The position numbers and the translations under genes were made by a program. Below, in pieces: positions 8,313 through 16,291 of a stretch of 64,000 bases of DNA (the first letter of the stretch is position 1; the number at the start of each line of letters is the position of its first letter). The stretch covers positions 1,426,001 to 1,490,000 of the forward strand of contig NZ_CP120360.1 of the NCBI RefSeq assembly GCF_029510815.1. Reading direction: 5' to 3'. The notes beneath the pieces are model-generated. The model was not told where the DNA came from, searched no databases, and worked only from the letters and a program-made list of their open reading frames with translations. The DNA comes from Janibacter sp. DB-40. GTDB taxonomy: Bacteria > Actinomycetota > Actinomycetes > Actinomycetales > Dermatophilaceae.

Positions 8313-9500
8313 ATGAGCGCACCGCAGACCCCCATGTCCCTGTTCGGCGTCGACACGCTGCTCACGGAGGAGGAGCGGGCCATGCAGGAGACCGTGGCCC
8401 GCTACTGCACCGACCGACTCCGGCCCCACCTCGCCGACTGGTACGAGGCGGGGAACCTGCCGGCGCGGGAGCTCGCCCGGGAGCTCGGTGACCTCGGCGT
8501 GCTCGGCATGCACCTGGAGGGGTACGGCTGCGCCGGGACCAGCGCCACGGCCTACGGCCTCGCGTGCCTGGAGCTGGAGGCGGCCGACTCCGGTCTGCGC
8601 AGCCTGGTCTCGGTGCAGGGGTCACTGGCGATGTTCGCCATCCACCGCTGGGGGAGCGAGGAGCAGAAGCAGGAGTGGCTGCCGCGGATGGCCGCGGGCG
8701 AGGCCATCGGGTGCTTCGGGCTGACCGAGCCGGACTTCGGCTCCGACCCCGGCGGGATGCGCACGCGTGCAGTGCGCGACGGTGACGACTGGGTCCTCAA
8801 CGGCACCAAGATGTGGATCACCAACTCGCCGATCGCCGACGTGGCCGTGGTCTGGGCCAACACCGACGAGGGGGAGGGCTCGCGTGGCATCCGCGGGTTC
8901 GTCGTCCCGACCGACACCCCCGGATTCTCCGCCCCGGAGATCACCAAGAAGCTCTCGCTGCGTGCCTCGATCACCGGTGAGATCGTCCTGCAGGACGTGC
9001 GGCTGCCCGCCTCGGCGATGCTGCCCGAGGCGGCCGGGCTCTCCGGCCCGCTGTCCTGCCTCAACGAGGCCCGCTTCGGGATCATCTTCGGCGCGGTCGG
9101 TGCGGCCCGCGACTGCATCGACACGGCCCTGTCGTACGTGGGGGACCGCGAGATCTTCGGCAAGCCGCTCGCGGCCTACCAGCTGACCCAGGCCAAGCTC
9201 GCCGACATGACCCTCGAGCTGGGCAAGGCCATGCTCCTGGCGGTCCAGCTGGGCCGGATGAAGGACGCCGGGACCCTCCGCCCCGAGCAGGTGAGCCTGG
9301 GCAAGCTGAACAACGTCCGCGAGGCCATCGATGTCGCGCGCGAGTGCCGGACCCTGCTGGGCGCCAACGGGATCACCCTCGAGTACCCCGTCCTGCGGCA
9401 CGCCAACAACCTCGAGTCCGTGCTCACCTACGAGGGCACCTCGGAGGTGCACCAGCTGACGATCGGCAAGGCGCTGACCGGAGTCGCCGCCTTCCGCTGA
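8313..9500 (+). CDS. gcdH: Glutaryl-CoA dehydrogenase (acyl-CoA dehydrogenase family)
   Basis: 395 residues from the ATG at 8313, chosen because GGAG at 8303-8306 is correctly spaced; TTG 8292 and ATG 8307 are in-frame alternatives. All acyl-CoA dehydrogenase signatures are present: GCFGLTEPDFGSDPGGM, WVLNGTKMWITNSPIADVAV, RHANNLESVLTYEGTSEVH, with the catalytic base at about E374 in TYEGT. The full pattern (SVQGSLAMFAIHRWGSEEQK, LRASITGEI, GANGITLEYPVLRH) is that of glutaryl-CoA dehydrogenase, which oxidises and decarboxylates glutaryl-CoA to crotonyl-CoA. The divergent lhgO/CoA-transferase operon supports this. Glutarate would come from lysine or cadaverine breakdown, which links it to the polyamine cluster downstream. 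Confidence 0.88.
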   Translation: MSAPQTPMSLFGVDTLLTEEERAMQETVARYCTDRLRPHLADWYEAGNLPARELARELGDLGVLGMHLEGYGCAGTSATAYGLACLELEAADSGLRSLVSVQGSLAMFAIHRWGSEEQKQEWLPRMAAGEAIGCFGLTEPDFGSDPGGMRTRAVRDGDDWVLNGTKMWITNSPIADVAVVWANTDEGEGSRGIRGFVVPTDTPGFSAPEITKKLSLRASITGEIVLQDVRLPASAMLPEAAGLSGPLSCLNEARFGIIFGAVGAARDCIDTALSYVGDREIFGKPLAAYQLTQAKLADMTLELGKAMLLAVQLGRMKDAGTLRPEQVSLGKLNNVREAIDVARECRTLLGANGITLEYPVLRHANNLESVLTYEGTSEVHQLTIGKALTGVAAFR

Positions 9501-9546
9501 ACCGAAGGGCGCCACCGTGAGATGGGTGCCGAGTGAGCAAAGATGC

Positions 9547-9593
9547 GCACGGGGTGGCAATTTCGCTCCGCCTGGGGGATCATTCACCCGTGC
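9547..9593 (+). promoter_or_regulatory. Structured, A/T-containing leader upstream of the SpoIID/SLH gene (weak call)
   Basis: The 215-bp gap between gcdH and the SpoIID/SLH gene contains GCACGGG (9547-9553) and CCCGTGC (9587-9593), which can pair around a 33-nt loop. No known riboswitch consensus was recognised. The rest of the gap shows no gene. Confidence 0.25.
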
Positions 9594-9715
9594 GGAGAAG
9601 ACGGGGCGCACTCGCGCCTCGGCCCCGCGCTGTTGTGGGGTTCCTGCTGTAGCCGCCGACCGGCGGCATCTCCCTGTCGTCTGCTGCGCATCTGGCGCGC
9701 GAAGGTTGGTCCATT

Positions 9716-11485
9716 GTGGTCGTTCGATCAGTGCGTGTGGCAGGTGTCGCTGCCGTGGTGGCGGGGCTGGTGCTCGGAGGCGGGACGGCACCCGTCCAGG
9801 CCGCCCAGGTGGCACAGACCGCCTCGGACCCGACGTGGACCTTCTCCGGCAAGGGCTTCGGTCACGGGGTGGGGATGTCGCAGTACGGCGCGAAGGCGCT
9901 GGCGGATGACGGCAGGAGCGCCGCACAGATCCTGAAGTACTACTACCAGGGCATCACCGTCGACCGGGTGCGCGACGACAAGACGGTGCACGTCAACGTC
10001 GCCGCTTCTCGTCCGTCGGTGACGCTGCGGACCACTGCGACAGGTTCCGGCGGCGGCTCGTTCACGGTCACGGTCGGCGACAGGACCCTGTCGGCGTCGA
10101 CGTCCTCGGTCGTGAAGGTGAAGCGTTCTGACTCGAAGGTGGAGGTGTCGCGCACGAACGGCACCAAGACCGTCAAGGCCACCGGCCCCTCGGCGGAGGT
10201 CGCCTTCGATGACGACAGGACGCTGCTGTCGATCGAGGACAAGAGTTACCTGTCGGGGTCGGCGCAGGTGGTGCCCGCTTCGAGCGGCGGTGTGCACGCG
10301 GTGATGAAGGTGCGCCTGCACGACGAGTACCTGGACAACGTCAAGGAGATGCCCTGGTCGTGGCCGGCGGCGGCGTTGCAGGCGCAGGCGGCCGCCGCGC
10401 GCGGGTACGCGCTGCGCAAGGTCAACAAACCCATCCGCTCGGCCTGCGAGTGCCACGTCTACGACGGCACCAGCGACCAGGTGTTCGGCAGCCACCCGAC
10501 CGGCGCGGGCGCGGCCGGGTGGGACCGGTGGAAGGCTGCGGTGCGAGCCAATGGGACGAGCACCACGGGCATGGTCCCGCGGTACGGGGGCGCCCTGATC
10601 GAGGCGGTGTACTCCTCCAGCAGCGGTGGCCGCACGCAGGACAGCGAGGACGTGTGGGGTGGCTACGTGCCGTACCTGCGCTCGGTCGACGACCCGTACT
10701 CCCTGCGGCCGGAGAACCCGCGCAGGTCGTGGACCATCGATGTCCCGGGGGCGAGGGTCGACGAGGCGTTCGGGCTGGGGGACGTCGTGAAACTGGAGAT
10801 CACGCGCCGGACCACTGGTGACGGCGTCGCCGAGGTGGTCGCGACGTCCATCACGGGCACGCGGGCGACGCTGACGGGTGAGAAGATGCGTCGTCAGCTC
10901 GGCCTCTACAGCACCTACGTGGCCTCCCCGATCACGGGGACCAACCTGTGGCCCTTCCCGGACGTGACCCCGCAGACGACCGCCTTCACGACGGAGATCG
11001 CCTGGCTGAAGGACGAGGGGATCACGACGGGCTACCCCGACGGGACCTTCGGCCCGAAGGACAACATCTCGCGCGAGGCCATGGCGGCCTTCCTGTACCG
11101 GGCGGCGGGCAGGCCACCGGTGCAGAGCGCGCCCGACTTCACGGACGTCAACTCCTCGAGCGCGTTCGCCAAGGAGATCGCCTGGCTGCAGGACGAGCGC
11201 ATCACCACGGGGTACGCCGACGGCTCCTTCGGTCCGAAGAGGAGGATCACCCGTGAGGCGATGGCGGCCTTCATGACGCGGTTCCTGCTGGACAGGCGCC
11301 CGCCCGACGCCACCGCTCCCTACCAGTTCAGTGACATCGCCGGGACCCAGTTCGAGGACCACATCGCCTGGATCGCGGACCGGGGCCTGACCACGGGCCA
11401 TGCCGACGGGACGTTCCGCCCGAAGAGCAAGATCACCCGCGAGGCCATGGCGGCGTTCCTGTACCGCGCGCGGACCATGCTGTAG
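9716..11485 (+). CDS. Secreted SpoIID/LytB-domain protein with three C-terminal SLH repeats
   Basis: 589 residues. Residues 1-30 are a Sec signal peptide (VAGVAAVVAGLVLGGG, likely cut after AQA). The SpoIID/LytB family motif GHGVGMSQYGAKALA is at ~49, near the N-terminus, while the EMP-x-SWPAAALQAQAAAARGYAL segment is at ~215; in sporulation SpoIID the GHGVGMSQ motif comes at the C-terminal end. Three SLH repeats occupy about 414-463, 477-527 and 538-587, each with ITTGY/H-x-DGTF-x-PK ... ITREAMAAFLYR. SpoIID proteins are lytic transglycosylases acting on amidase-stripped glycan; SLH repeats bind cell-wall polymers. I infer a wall-anchored, glycan-modifying surface enzyme. GTG 9716 is taken as start; other in-frame GTG codons exist nearby. 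It appears monocistronic. Confidence 0.85.
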   Translation: MVVRSVRVAGVAAVVAGLVLGGGTAPVQAAQVAQTASDPTWTFSGKGFGHGVGMSQYGAKALADDGRSAAQILKYYYQGITVDRVRDDKTVHVNVAASRPSVTLRTTATGSGGGSFTVTVGDRTLSASTSSVVKVKRSDSKVEVSRTNGTKTVKATGPSAEVAFDDDRTLLSIEDKSYLSGSAQVVPASSGGVHAVMKVRLHDEYLDNVKEMPWSWPAAALQAQAAAARGYALRKVNKPIRSACECHVYDGTSDQVFGSHPTGAGAAGWDRWKAAVRANGTSTTGMVPRYGGALIEAVYSSSSGGRTQDSEDVWGGYVPYLRSVDDPYSLRPENPRRSWTIDVPGARVDEAFGLGDVVKLEITRRTTGDGVAEVVATSITGTRATLTGEKMRRQLGLYSTYVASPITGTNLWPFPDVTPQTTAFTTEIAWLKDEGITTGYPDGTFGPKDNISREAMAAFLYRAAGRPPVQSAPDFTDVNSSSAFAKEIAWLQDERITTGYADGSFGPKRRITREAMAAFMTRFLLDRRPPDATAPYQFSDIAGTQFEDHIAWIADRGLTTGHADGTFRPKSKITREAMAAFLYRARTML

Positions 11486-11513
11486 TGCACCGGCCGGCTG
11501 GTGTCGCCGGTCC

Positions 11514-13115
11514 TCAGCCGCCGGTGGTGATCTCGTCCACGAGCAGGGCGACGTGGAGCGAGGAGCGCACGTCCGGGTCGTCCAGGTCCCGGCCGAGCAC
11601 CTGCTCGGCCCTGGCCAGGCGGTCGTAGAAGACCGGACGGGACAGGTGGATGCTGCCTGCGGCGGCCGACTTGCTGGTGGGGTGCAGCAGCAGCGCGCGG
11701 ACGGCCTCCAGCAGCTGGGCATCGTGCTCGGTGTCGTGCCGGCGCAGCTGCTCGAGCTCACGCTCGCTGAACAGGCGGACGCGGTCGTCGGAGGCCAGGA
11801 GGGCGAGCAGCCCGCGTAGATGGACGTCCTCGAGCCGGTGCACCGGCCGGGCGTCGACGGTGCGCACCGACTCCACCACGTGCTGAGCCTCCCGGAGTGT
11901 CCTGTCGATGTCCGCGGCGCGCAGGGCCGGCCGGCCGGCGCCCACGACGGCGCGGTGGCGGCGGCACACGTGGGCGGCGAGGTCGTCGACGACCCGGTCG
12001 ACGTCCGCGGTGGGCGGCAGGGACAGCAGGGCGCGCACATCGCCCTCGACGTCGCACACCAGCGCGGGCACCCGCGCCTCCTGCGCGGCGTGCACGGTGG
12101 CGGCGATCACCTCGTCCACCCGGCCGGTGCGTCCGGTGCTCCCGGTCGGTCGCTCCACGAGCGGGCGAAGGGAGAGCCCCACCAGTGTCCTTCCGGCACT
12201 TGGCATCCCGGCCAGCTCGCTCCGGCGCAGCAGGTCGGGATCGTTCGGATCGGCGAGCAGGCCGACGATCAGCTCGTGGTGGGTCCGGCGCACTGCGCTG
12301 TCGCGCTGCCGGTCGTGCAGGCGGTGCAGGGCCAGGGCCGCGGCCGCCCGCTCGGCCATGGCGATCATCCCCTCCGAGGGGGGCGTGGCGAGGTGTACGA
12401 CGAGACGCCCCCAGCCCCGCTCCCTTCGCCCGACGCGGGTGACCAGCCACCCGTTGTCCTCGTCCCACGTGGTGCGGCCCTCCAGCCGCACCGCGGCCGA
12501 GCGCGTCGACCAGTCCGCCAGCACCCCACCGATGTCATCGGGTCCGGAGCGGTAGTCCAGCACCTGGTGCTGCTCGCCCTCGATGACGACGGCTGCGCCG
12601 GAGAGCCGCTGGACGGCCTCGAGGATCGCCTCCGGTCCGGCCTCGGCGATGCTCAGGCTCGTGAAGGTCTCGTGCACCCGCTGGGCCTGACGCAGCTCGG
12701 CGAGCTGCTCGGCGAGGATGCGCTCACCGATGGCTTGGGTGACGGCGGCGAAGCCGACCTCCCGGGAGACCGCGACCAGCGGCAGGCCGAGATCGTCACA
12801 GCCGGCCACGAGCGCCGGCGGCAGCTCCTGCCAGCGGCGACCGAGCTCGATGACCACACCGGCCGCCCGGATGTCCTGCAGGCTGGTGGCGAAGGCCCGC
12901 AGCTCGTCGCCCGTGTCGGGCATCGCGATCCCGGTGCTCAGGAGCAGGTCGCCCTCCCGCAGGAGCGAGGCGATGTCGACCAGCTCCGCGGCGTGCGCCC
13001 ACCGCACGTCGCGGCCCAGGCCGGCGTGACCGGCCACCACGCGCGCGCCGGAGCGACGCAGCACCGGCATGCCCACGACGTCCGCGACGGTGACGGCCAT
13101 GTCGTACCCCGACAT
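11514..13115 (-). CDS. PucR-family transcriptional regulator
   Basis: 533 residues in the classic PucR layout: N-terminal purine-catabolism-regulator-like domain (~5-130, VADVVGMPVLRRSGARVVAG ... LLSTGIAM), a central GGDEF-like region, and a C-terminal helix-turn-helix (~460-525, LLHPTSKSAAAGSIHLSRPV followed by VFYDRLARAEQVLG). PucR proteins are activators of nitrogen-compound catabolism genes. It is divergent from a class III aminotransferase at the head of a polyamine uptake and degradation module, so that module is its likely target. An in-frame ATG at 13100 (MAVTVADVVG) is an equally good start. The inducing metabolite, perhaps an aminoaldehyde or amino acid, is unknown. Confidence 0.88.
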   Translation of the reverse strand: MSGYDMAVTVADVVGMPVLRRSGARVVAGHAGLGRDVRWAHAAELVDIASLLREGDLLLSTGIAMPDTGDELRAFATSLQDIRAAGVVIELGRRWQELPPALVAGCDDLGLPLVAVSREVGFAAVTQAIGERILAEQLAELRQAQRVHETFTSLSIAEAGPEAILEAVQRLSGAAVVIEGEQHQVLDYRSGPDDIGGVLADWSTRSAAVRLEGRTTWDEDNGWLVTRVGRRERGWGRLVVHLATPPSEGMIAMAERAAAALALHRLHDRQRDSAVRRTHHELIVGLLADPNDPDLLRRSELAGMPSAGRTLVGLSLRPLVERPTGSTGRTGRVDEVIAATVHAAQEARVPALVCDVEGDVRALLSLPPTADVDRVVDDLAAHVCRRHRAVVGAGRPALRAADIDRTLREAQHVVESVRTVDARPVHRLEDVHLRGLLALLASDDRVRLFSERELEQLRRHDTEHDAQLLEAVRALLLHPTSKSAAAGSIHLSRPVFYDRLARAEQVLGRDLDDPDVRSSLHVALLVDEITTGG

Positions 13116-13117
13116 TC

Positions 13118-13193
13118 TGTCGACATCAGTGCAGTGATCCTACGAAATGATGGCGCCGGTTGGGTGTGTGGCGAGGACGATGGGGTGCAGATC
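13118..13193. promoter_or_regulatory. Divergent pucR/aminotransferase control region with candidate PucR sites
   Basis: It holds an 8-bp palindrome TGTCGACA (13118-13125) abutting ATCAGTGCAGTGAT (13125-13138, six of seven pairs match). The word GTGCAGTGATCC (13129-13140) recurs as GTGCAGTGGATC at 14659-14670, upstream of the aldehyde dehydrogenase, and a shorter GTGCAGATC lies at 13185-13193. A word shared by two promoters of one module is what a common PucR operator would look like. It has not been tested. Confidence 0.5.
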
Positions 13194-13212
13194 GCAATGA
13201 AGGGATCCATCC

Positions 13213-14550
13213 ATGACGCAGACGACCGACGTCGACCGTGCCTATGACCTGGACAGGGCGCACGTCTTCCACTCGTGGTCCGCCCAGGGGTCCCTCGACC
13301 CGATGGTCGTGAGCAGGGCGGAGGGCTCTCACGTCTGGGACGACGGCGGCAACCGGTACCTCGACTTCACCTCGCAGCTGGTCTTCACCAACCTGGGCCA
13401 CCAGCACCCCGCGATCGTCGCCGCGATCCGTGAGCAGGCCGAGACGCTGTGCACGGTCGCGCCCCAGCACGCCAACGCCGCGCGCTCCGAGGCGGCCAGG
13501 CTCATCGCCTCGCACACCCCGGGCGACCTGAACCGGGTGTTCTTCACCAACGGGGGCGCGGACGCCAACGAGCACGCGATCCGGATGGCACGGTTGCACA
13601 CCGGTCGGCAGAAGGTCCTCTCGACCTACCGCTCGTACCACGGGGGGACCCAGCTCGCGGTCAACGCCACCGGCGACCCCCGCCGGTGGCCCAACGACAC
13701 CGCCTCCACCGGCACGGTGCACTTCTTCGGCCCCTACCTCTACCGCAGTGCCTTCCACGCGGTCACCGAGGAGGAGGAGTCGCAGCGGGCGCTGGAGCAC
13801 CTCGAGCAGGTGATCACCCTCGAGGGGGCGTCGACGATCGCGGCGGTCCTGCTGGAGCCCATCCCCGGCACCGCGGGGATCATGCTGCCCCCACCGGGGT
13901 ACCTGCGGGGCGTGCGCGACCTGTGCGACCGGCACGGCATCGTGCTGATCGCCGACGAGGTGATGGCCGGCTTCGGCCGGGCCGGTCGGTGGTTCGCCAT
14001 CGAGCACGGGGGAGTCGTGCCGGATCTGCTGACCTTCGCGAAGGGGGTCAACTCCGGGTACGTGCCGATGGGCGGGGTCGCCATCAGCGACGAGATCCAC
14101 GCGACCTTCACCGACCGGGTGTACCCGGGTGGGCTGACCTACTCCGGACACCCGCTGGCCTGCGCGGCGGCCGTCGCGACCATCCGGGCCATGGAGGAGG
14201 ACCGCGTCGTGGAGCACGCGGCCGCGCTGGGGCGGGAGGTCTTCGGGCCCGAGCTGCATGCCGTCGCGGAGAAGCACGAGTGGGTCGGCGAGGTGCGCGG
14301 CACGGGTGTCTTCTGGGCCCTGGAGATGGTGCGCGATCGCGGCACGCGCGAGCCGCTCGCCCCGTACGCAGGGGACAGCCCGGAGATGGGCGCGATCCTC
14401 GCCGCCTGCAAGCGACGGGGGTTGCTGCCCTTGGCCAGCAACAACCGGATCCACCTGGTCCCGCCGCTGACCTCCACGAGCGAGGAGGTCCGGGAAGGGA
14501 TCGGCATCCTCGACACGGCGCTGGGGGAGGCGCACGGTGAGTTCATGTGA
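13213..14550 (+). CDS. Class III PLP-dependent aminotransferase (amine/polyamine catabolism)
   Basis: 445 residues, aminotransferase class III fold. The PLP lysine is about K277 in LLTFAKGVNSGYVPMGGV; the class signature LIADEVMAGFGRAGRWFA precedes it and the phosphate-binding FTNGGADANEHAIRMAR is at ~112. Members with this overall sequence act as omega-amino acid:pyruvate or diamine transaminases. Being followed by an aldehyde dehydrogenase and a polyamine-type importer, it probably transaminates putrescine, cadaverine or a related amine, or beta-alanine/GABA produced from them. Start ATG 13213 follows AAGGGATCC. It is 182 bp from the aldehyde dehydrogenase, which has its own promoter-like region. 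Substrate is inferred. Confidence 0.85.
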   Translation: MTQTTDVDRAYDLDRAHVFHSWSAQGSLDPMVVSRAEGSHVWDDGGNRYLDFTSQLVFTNLGHQHPAIVAAIREQAETLCTVAPQHANAARSEAARLIASHTPGDLNRVFFTNGGADANEHAIRMARLHTGRQKVLSTYRSYHGGTQLAVNATGDPRRWPNDTASTGTVHFFGPYLYRSAFHAVTEEEESQRALEHLEQVITLEGASTIAAVLLEPIPGTAGIMLPPPGYLRGVRDLCDRHGIVLIADEVMAGFGRAGRWFAIEHGGVVPDLLTFAKGVNSGYVPMGGVAISDEIHATFTDRVYPGGLTYSGHPLACAAAVATIRAMEEDRVVEHAAALGREVFGPELHAVAEKHEWVGEVRGTGVFWALEMVRDRGTREPLAPYAGDSPEMGAILAACKRRGLLPLASNNRIHLVPPLTSTSEEVREGIGILDTALGEAHGEFM

Positions 14551-14656
14551 CCCGACGGGCCTCCTCCCGACCGCTCCCGCAGCCCGCGCCCTGGGTGACC
14601 ACGCGGGCGTCGATTACGAATTCGCTTGCACGATGCGACGAATGACACGGAATCCC

Positions 14657-14684
14657 TTGTGCAGTGGATCACGCTCTGTAAAAA
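14657..14684 (+). promoter_or_regulatory. Candidate promoter of the aldehyde dehydrogenase-transporter-oxidase operon
   Basis: The 182-bp gap 14551-14732 becomes unusually A/T-rich near 14610-14700. TTGTGC (14657-14662) and TAAAAA (14679-14684) are separated by 16 bp, an acceptable housekeeping-sigma promoter. The -35 overlaps GTGCAGTGGATC, the word shared with the pucR/aminotransferase gap. A short dyad ATTCG...CGAAT lies just upstream near 14620. The assignment is by eye. Confidence 0.45.
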
Positions 14685-14732
14685 TCATGCGTCATGCACG
14701 CCGACGGCCACGGATCGGGGAAGGAGCCGAAG

Positions 14733-16265
14733 ATGGGCGGTGACAGTCCCGGGGATGCGATCCCAGGAGTCGACAGCAGGAGTGCCGGGGCCTTCAGCTA
14801 CCTGGCAGGCCGGCGGGTCGCGGGCCGGGGTGAGCAGGCGACGCTGAGCGACCCCGCGTCGGGGGAGACCCTGGCCCGGTTCCGCATGGCCGCCGCCACG
14901 GATGTGGACGACGCCGTCACCTCTGCCCGAACGGCCTTCCCCGAGTGGGCCGCGGCAGCTCCCGTGGAGCGGGCCGAAGTGATGACCCGGTGGGCCCGCC
15001 TGCTGACCGAGCGCGCCGAGGACCTGGCCGTGGCGGAGACCCGCCAGTGCGGCAAGCCGATCCGCCTCGCCCGGGACTTCGACGTCCCCGGCAGCATCGA
15101 CAACGTCTCCTTCTTCGCCGGTGTCTCCCGTGACCTGGGCGGCAAGGCCGCCGGTGAGTACTCGCCCGACCACACCTCGATGGTGCGCCGTGAGCCGGTC
15201 GGAGTCGTCGGCTCGATCGCCCCGTGGAACTACCCGCTGCAGATGGCGGCCTGGAAGGTGCTGCCCGCGGTGGCCGCCGGCAACGCCGTCGTGCTCAAAC
15301 CCAGTGAGCTCACCCCCCTGACCTCGCTGCTGTTCGCCGAGGCGGCCACCGAGGCCGGCCTGCCTCCCGGTGTGTTCAACGTGGTGACGGGGACGGGGGC
15401 CGAGGTCGGGGAGCACCTGGTGGGGCATCCCGACGTCGACATGGTCTCCTTCACCGGGTCGAGCGCGGTGGGGCGCCGGGTGATGGCGGTGGCCGCGCAG
15501 ACGCCCAAGCGCGTCCAGCTCGAGCTCGGCGGCAAGGCCCCCTTCCTCGTCTTCGACGACGCCGACCCGGAGGCCGCGGCACGAGGGGCCGTGGCCGGCT
15601 CACTCATCAACACCGGGCAGGACTGCACCGCGGCCACGCGGGCCTACGTGCAGCGTCCGTTGTACGACGACTTCGTGGACCGAGTGGCCGAGCTGATGTC
15701 GCACGTGCGGCTGGGGGACCCCAGCGACCCCGCCACCGACATGGGCAGCCTGATCTCGCGTCAACAGCAGGATCGCGTCTCCGCCCACGTCGAGGGGGCC
15801 CGTGACCGAGGGGCGAAGGTCGTGGTCGGCGGCGGGGTGCCGCAGGGGCCGCTGGCCGCGGGTGCCTACTACGAGCCCACGCTCATCACCGGGGTCGAGC
15901 AGACCGACCCGATCGTCCGCGAGGAGGTCTTCGGCCCGGTCCTGGTGGTGCTGCCCTTCGACGGCGACGACGAGGGCCTGGCGCTGGCGAACGACTCGCG
16001 CTACGGACTGGCCGCCTCGGTGTGGAGCCGCGACGTCCACCGTTGCCTCCGGGCGACGCGCACGCTGTCGGCCGGCACCGTCTGGGTCAACGACCACATC
16101 CCGATCATCAGCGAGATGCCGCACGGAGGCGTCAAGGCGTCCGGCTTCGGCAAGGACATGTCCACGTACTCCCTGGAGGAGTACACCGTCGTCAAGCACG
16201 TGATGTTCGACGGTACGGGCGAGGCGCACAAGGACTGGCACGACATCGTTCTCCGAGGGTCCTGA
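14733..16265 (+). CDS. NAD-dependent aldehyde dehydrogenase (aminobutyraldehyde-type)
   Basis: 510 residues from ATG 14733, preferred over 14694 because GGAAGGAG sits 6 nt upstream. The ALDH fold is complete: NAD-binding GSIAPWNYPLQMAAWKVLPA, FTGSSAVGRRVM, general base about E264 (QLELGGKAP), nucleophile about C298 (NTGQDCTAATR) and EEVFGPVLVVLPF. Similarity to gamma-aminobutyraldehyde/betaine-aldehyde dehydrogenases and the context suggest oxidation of the aminoaldehyde made by the aminotransferase or amine oxidases in this cluster to the corresponding amino acid (for example GABA). It is followed after 26 bp by the solute-binding protein gene, so the importer is co-transcribed. Confidence 0.87.
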   Translation: MGGDSPGDAIPGVDSRSAGAFSYLAGRRVAGRGEQATLSDPASGETLARFRMAAATDVDDAVTSARTAFPEWAAAAPVERAEVMTRWARLLTERAEDLAVAETRQCGKPIRLARDFDVPGSIDNVSFFAGVSRDLGGKAAGEYSPDHTSMVRREPVGVVGSIAPWNYPLQMAAWKVLPAVAAGNAVVLKPSELTPLTSLLFAEAATEAGLPPGVFNVVTGTGAEVGEHLVGHPDVDMVSFTGSSAVGRRVMAVAAQTPKRVQLELGGKAPFLVFDDADPEAAARGAVAGSLINTGQDCTAATRAYVQRPLYDDFVDRVAELMSHVRLGDPSDPATDMGSLISRQQQDRVSAHVEGARDRGAKVVVGGGVPQGPLAAGAYYEPTLITGVEQTDPIVREEVFGPVLVVLPFDGDDEGLALANDSRYGLAASVWSRDVHRCLRATRTLSAGTVWVNDHIPIISEMPHGGVKASGFGKDMSTYSLEEYTVVKHVMFDGTGEAHKDWHDIVLRGS

Positions 16266-16291
16266 GCCCCCGCCACCTGGAAGGAACCATC

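Noticed and set aside
9501..9715. Possible c-di-AMP (ydaO-type) riboswitch before the cell-wall protein gene
   Set aside because: Actinobacterial cell-wall hydrolase genes often carry this riboswitch, but the conserved GGGGUGAAUC-type and downstream pairing blocks are not recognisable here; only a simple 7-bp pair is.
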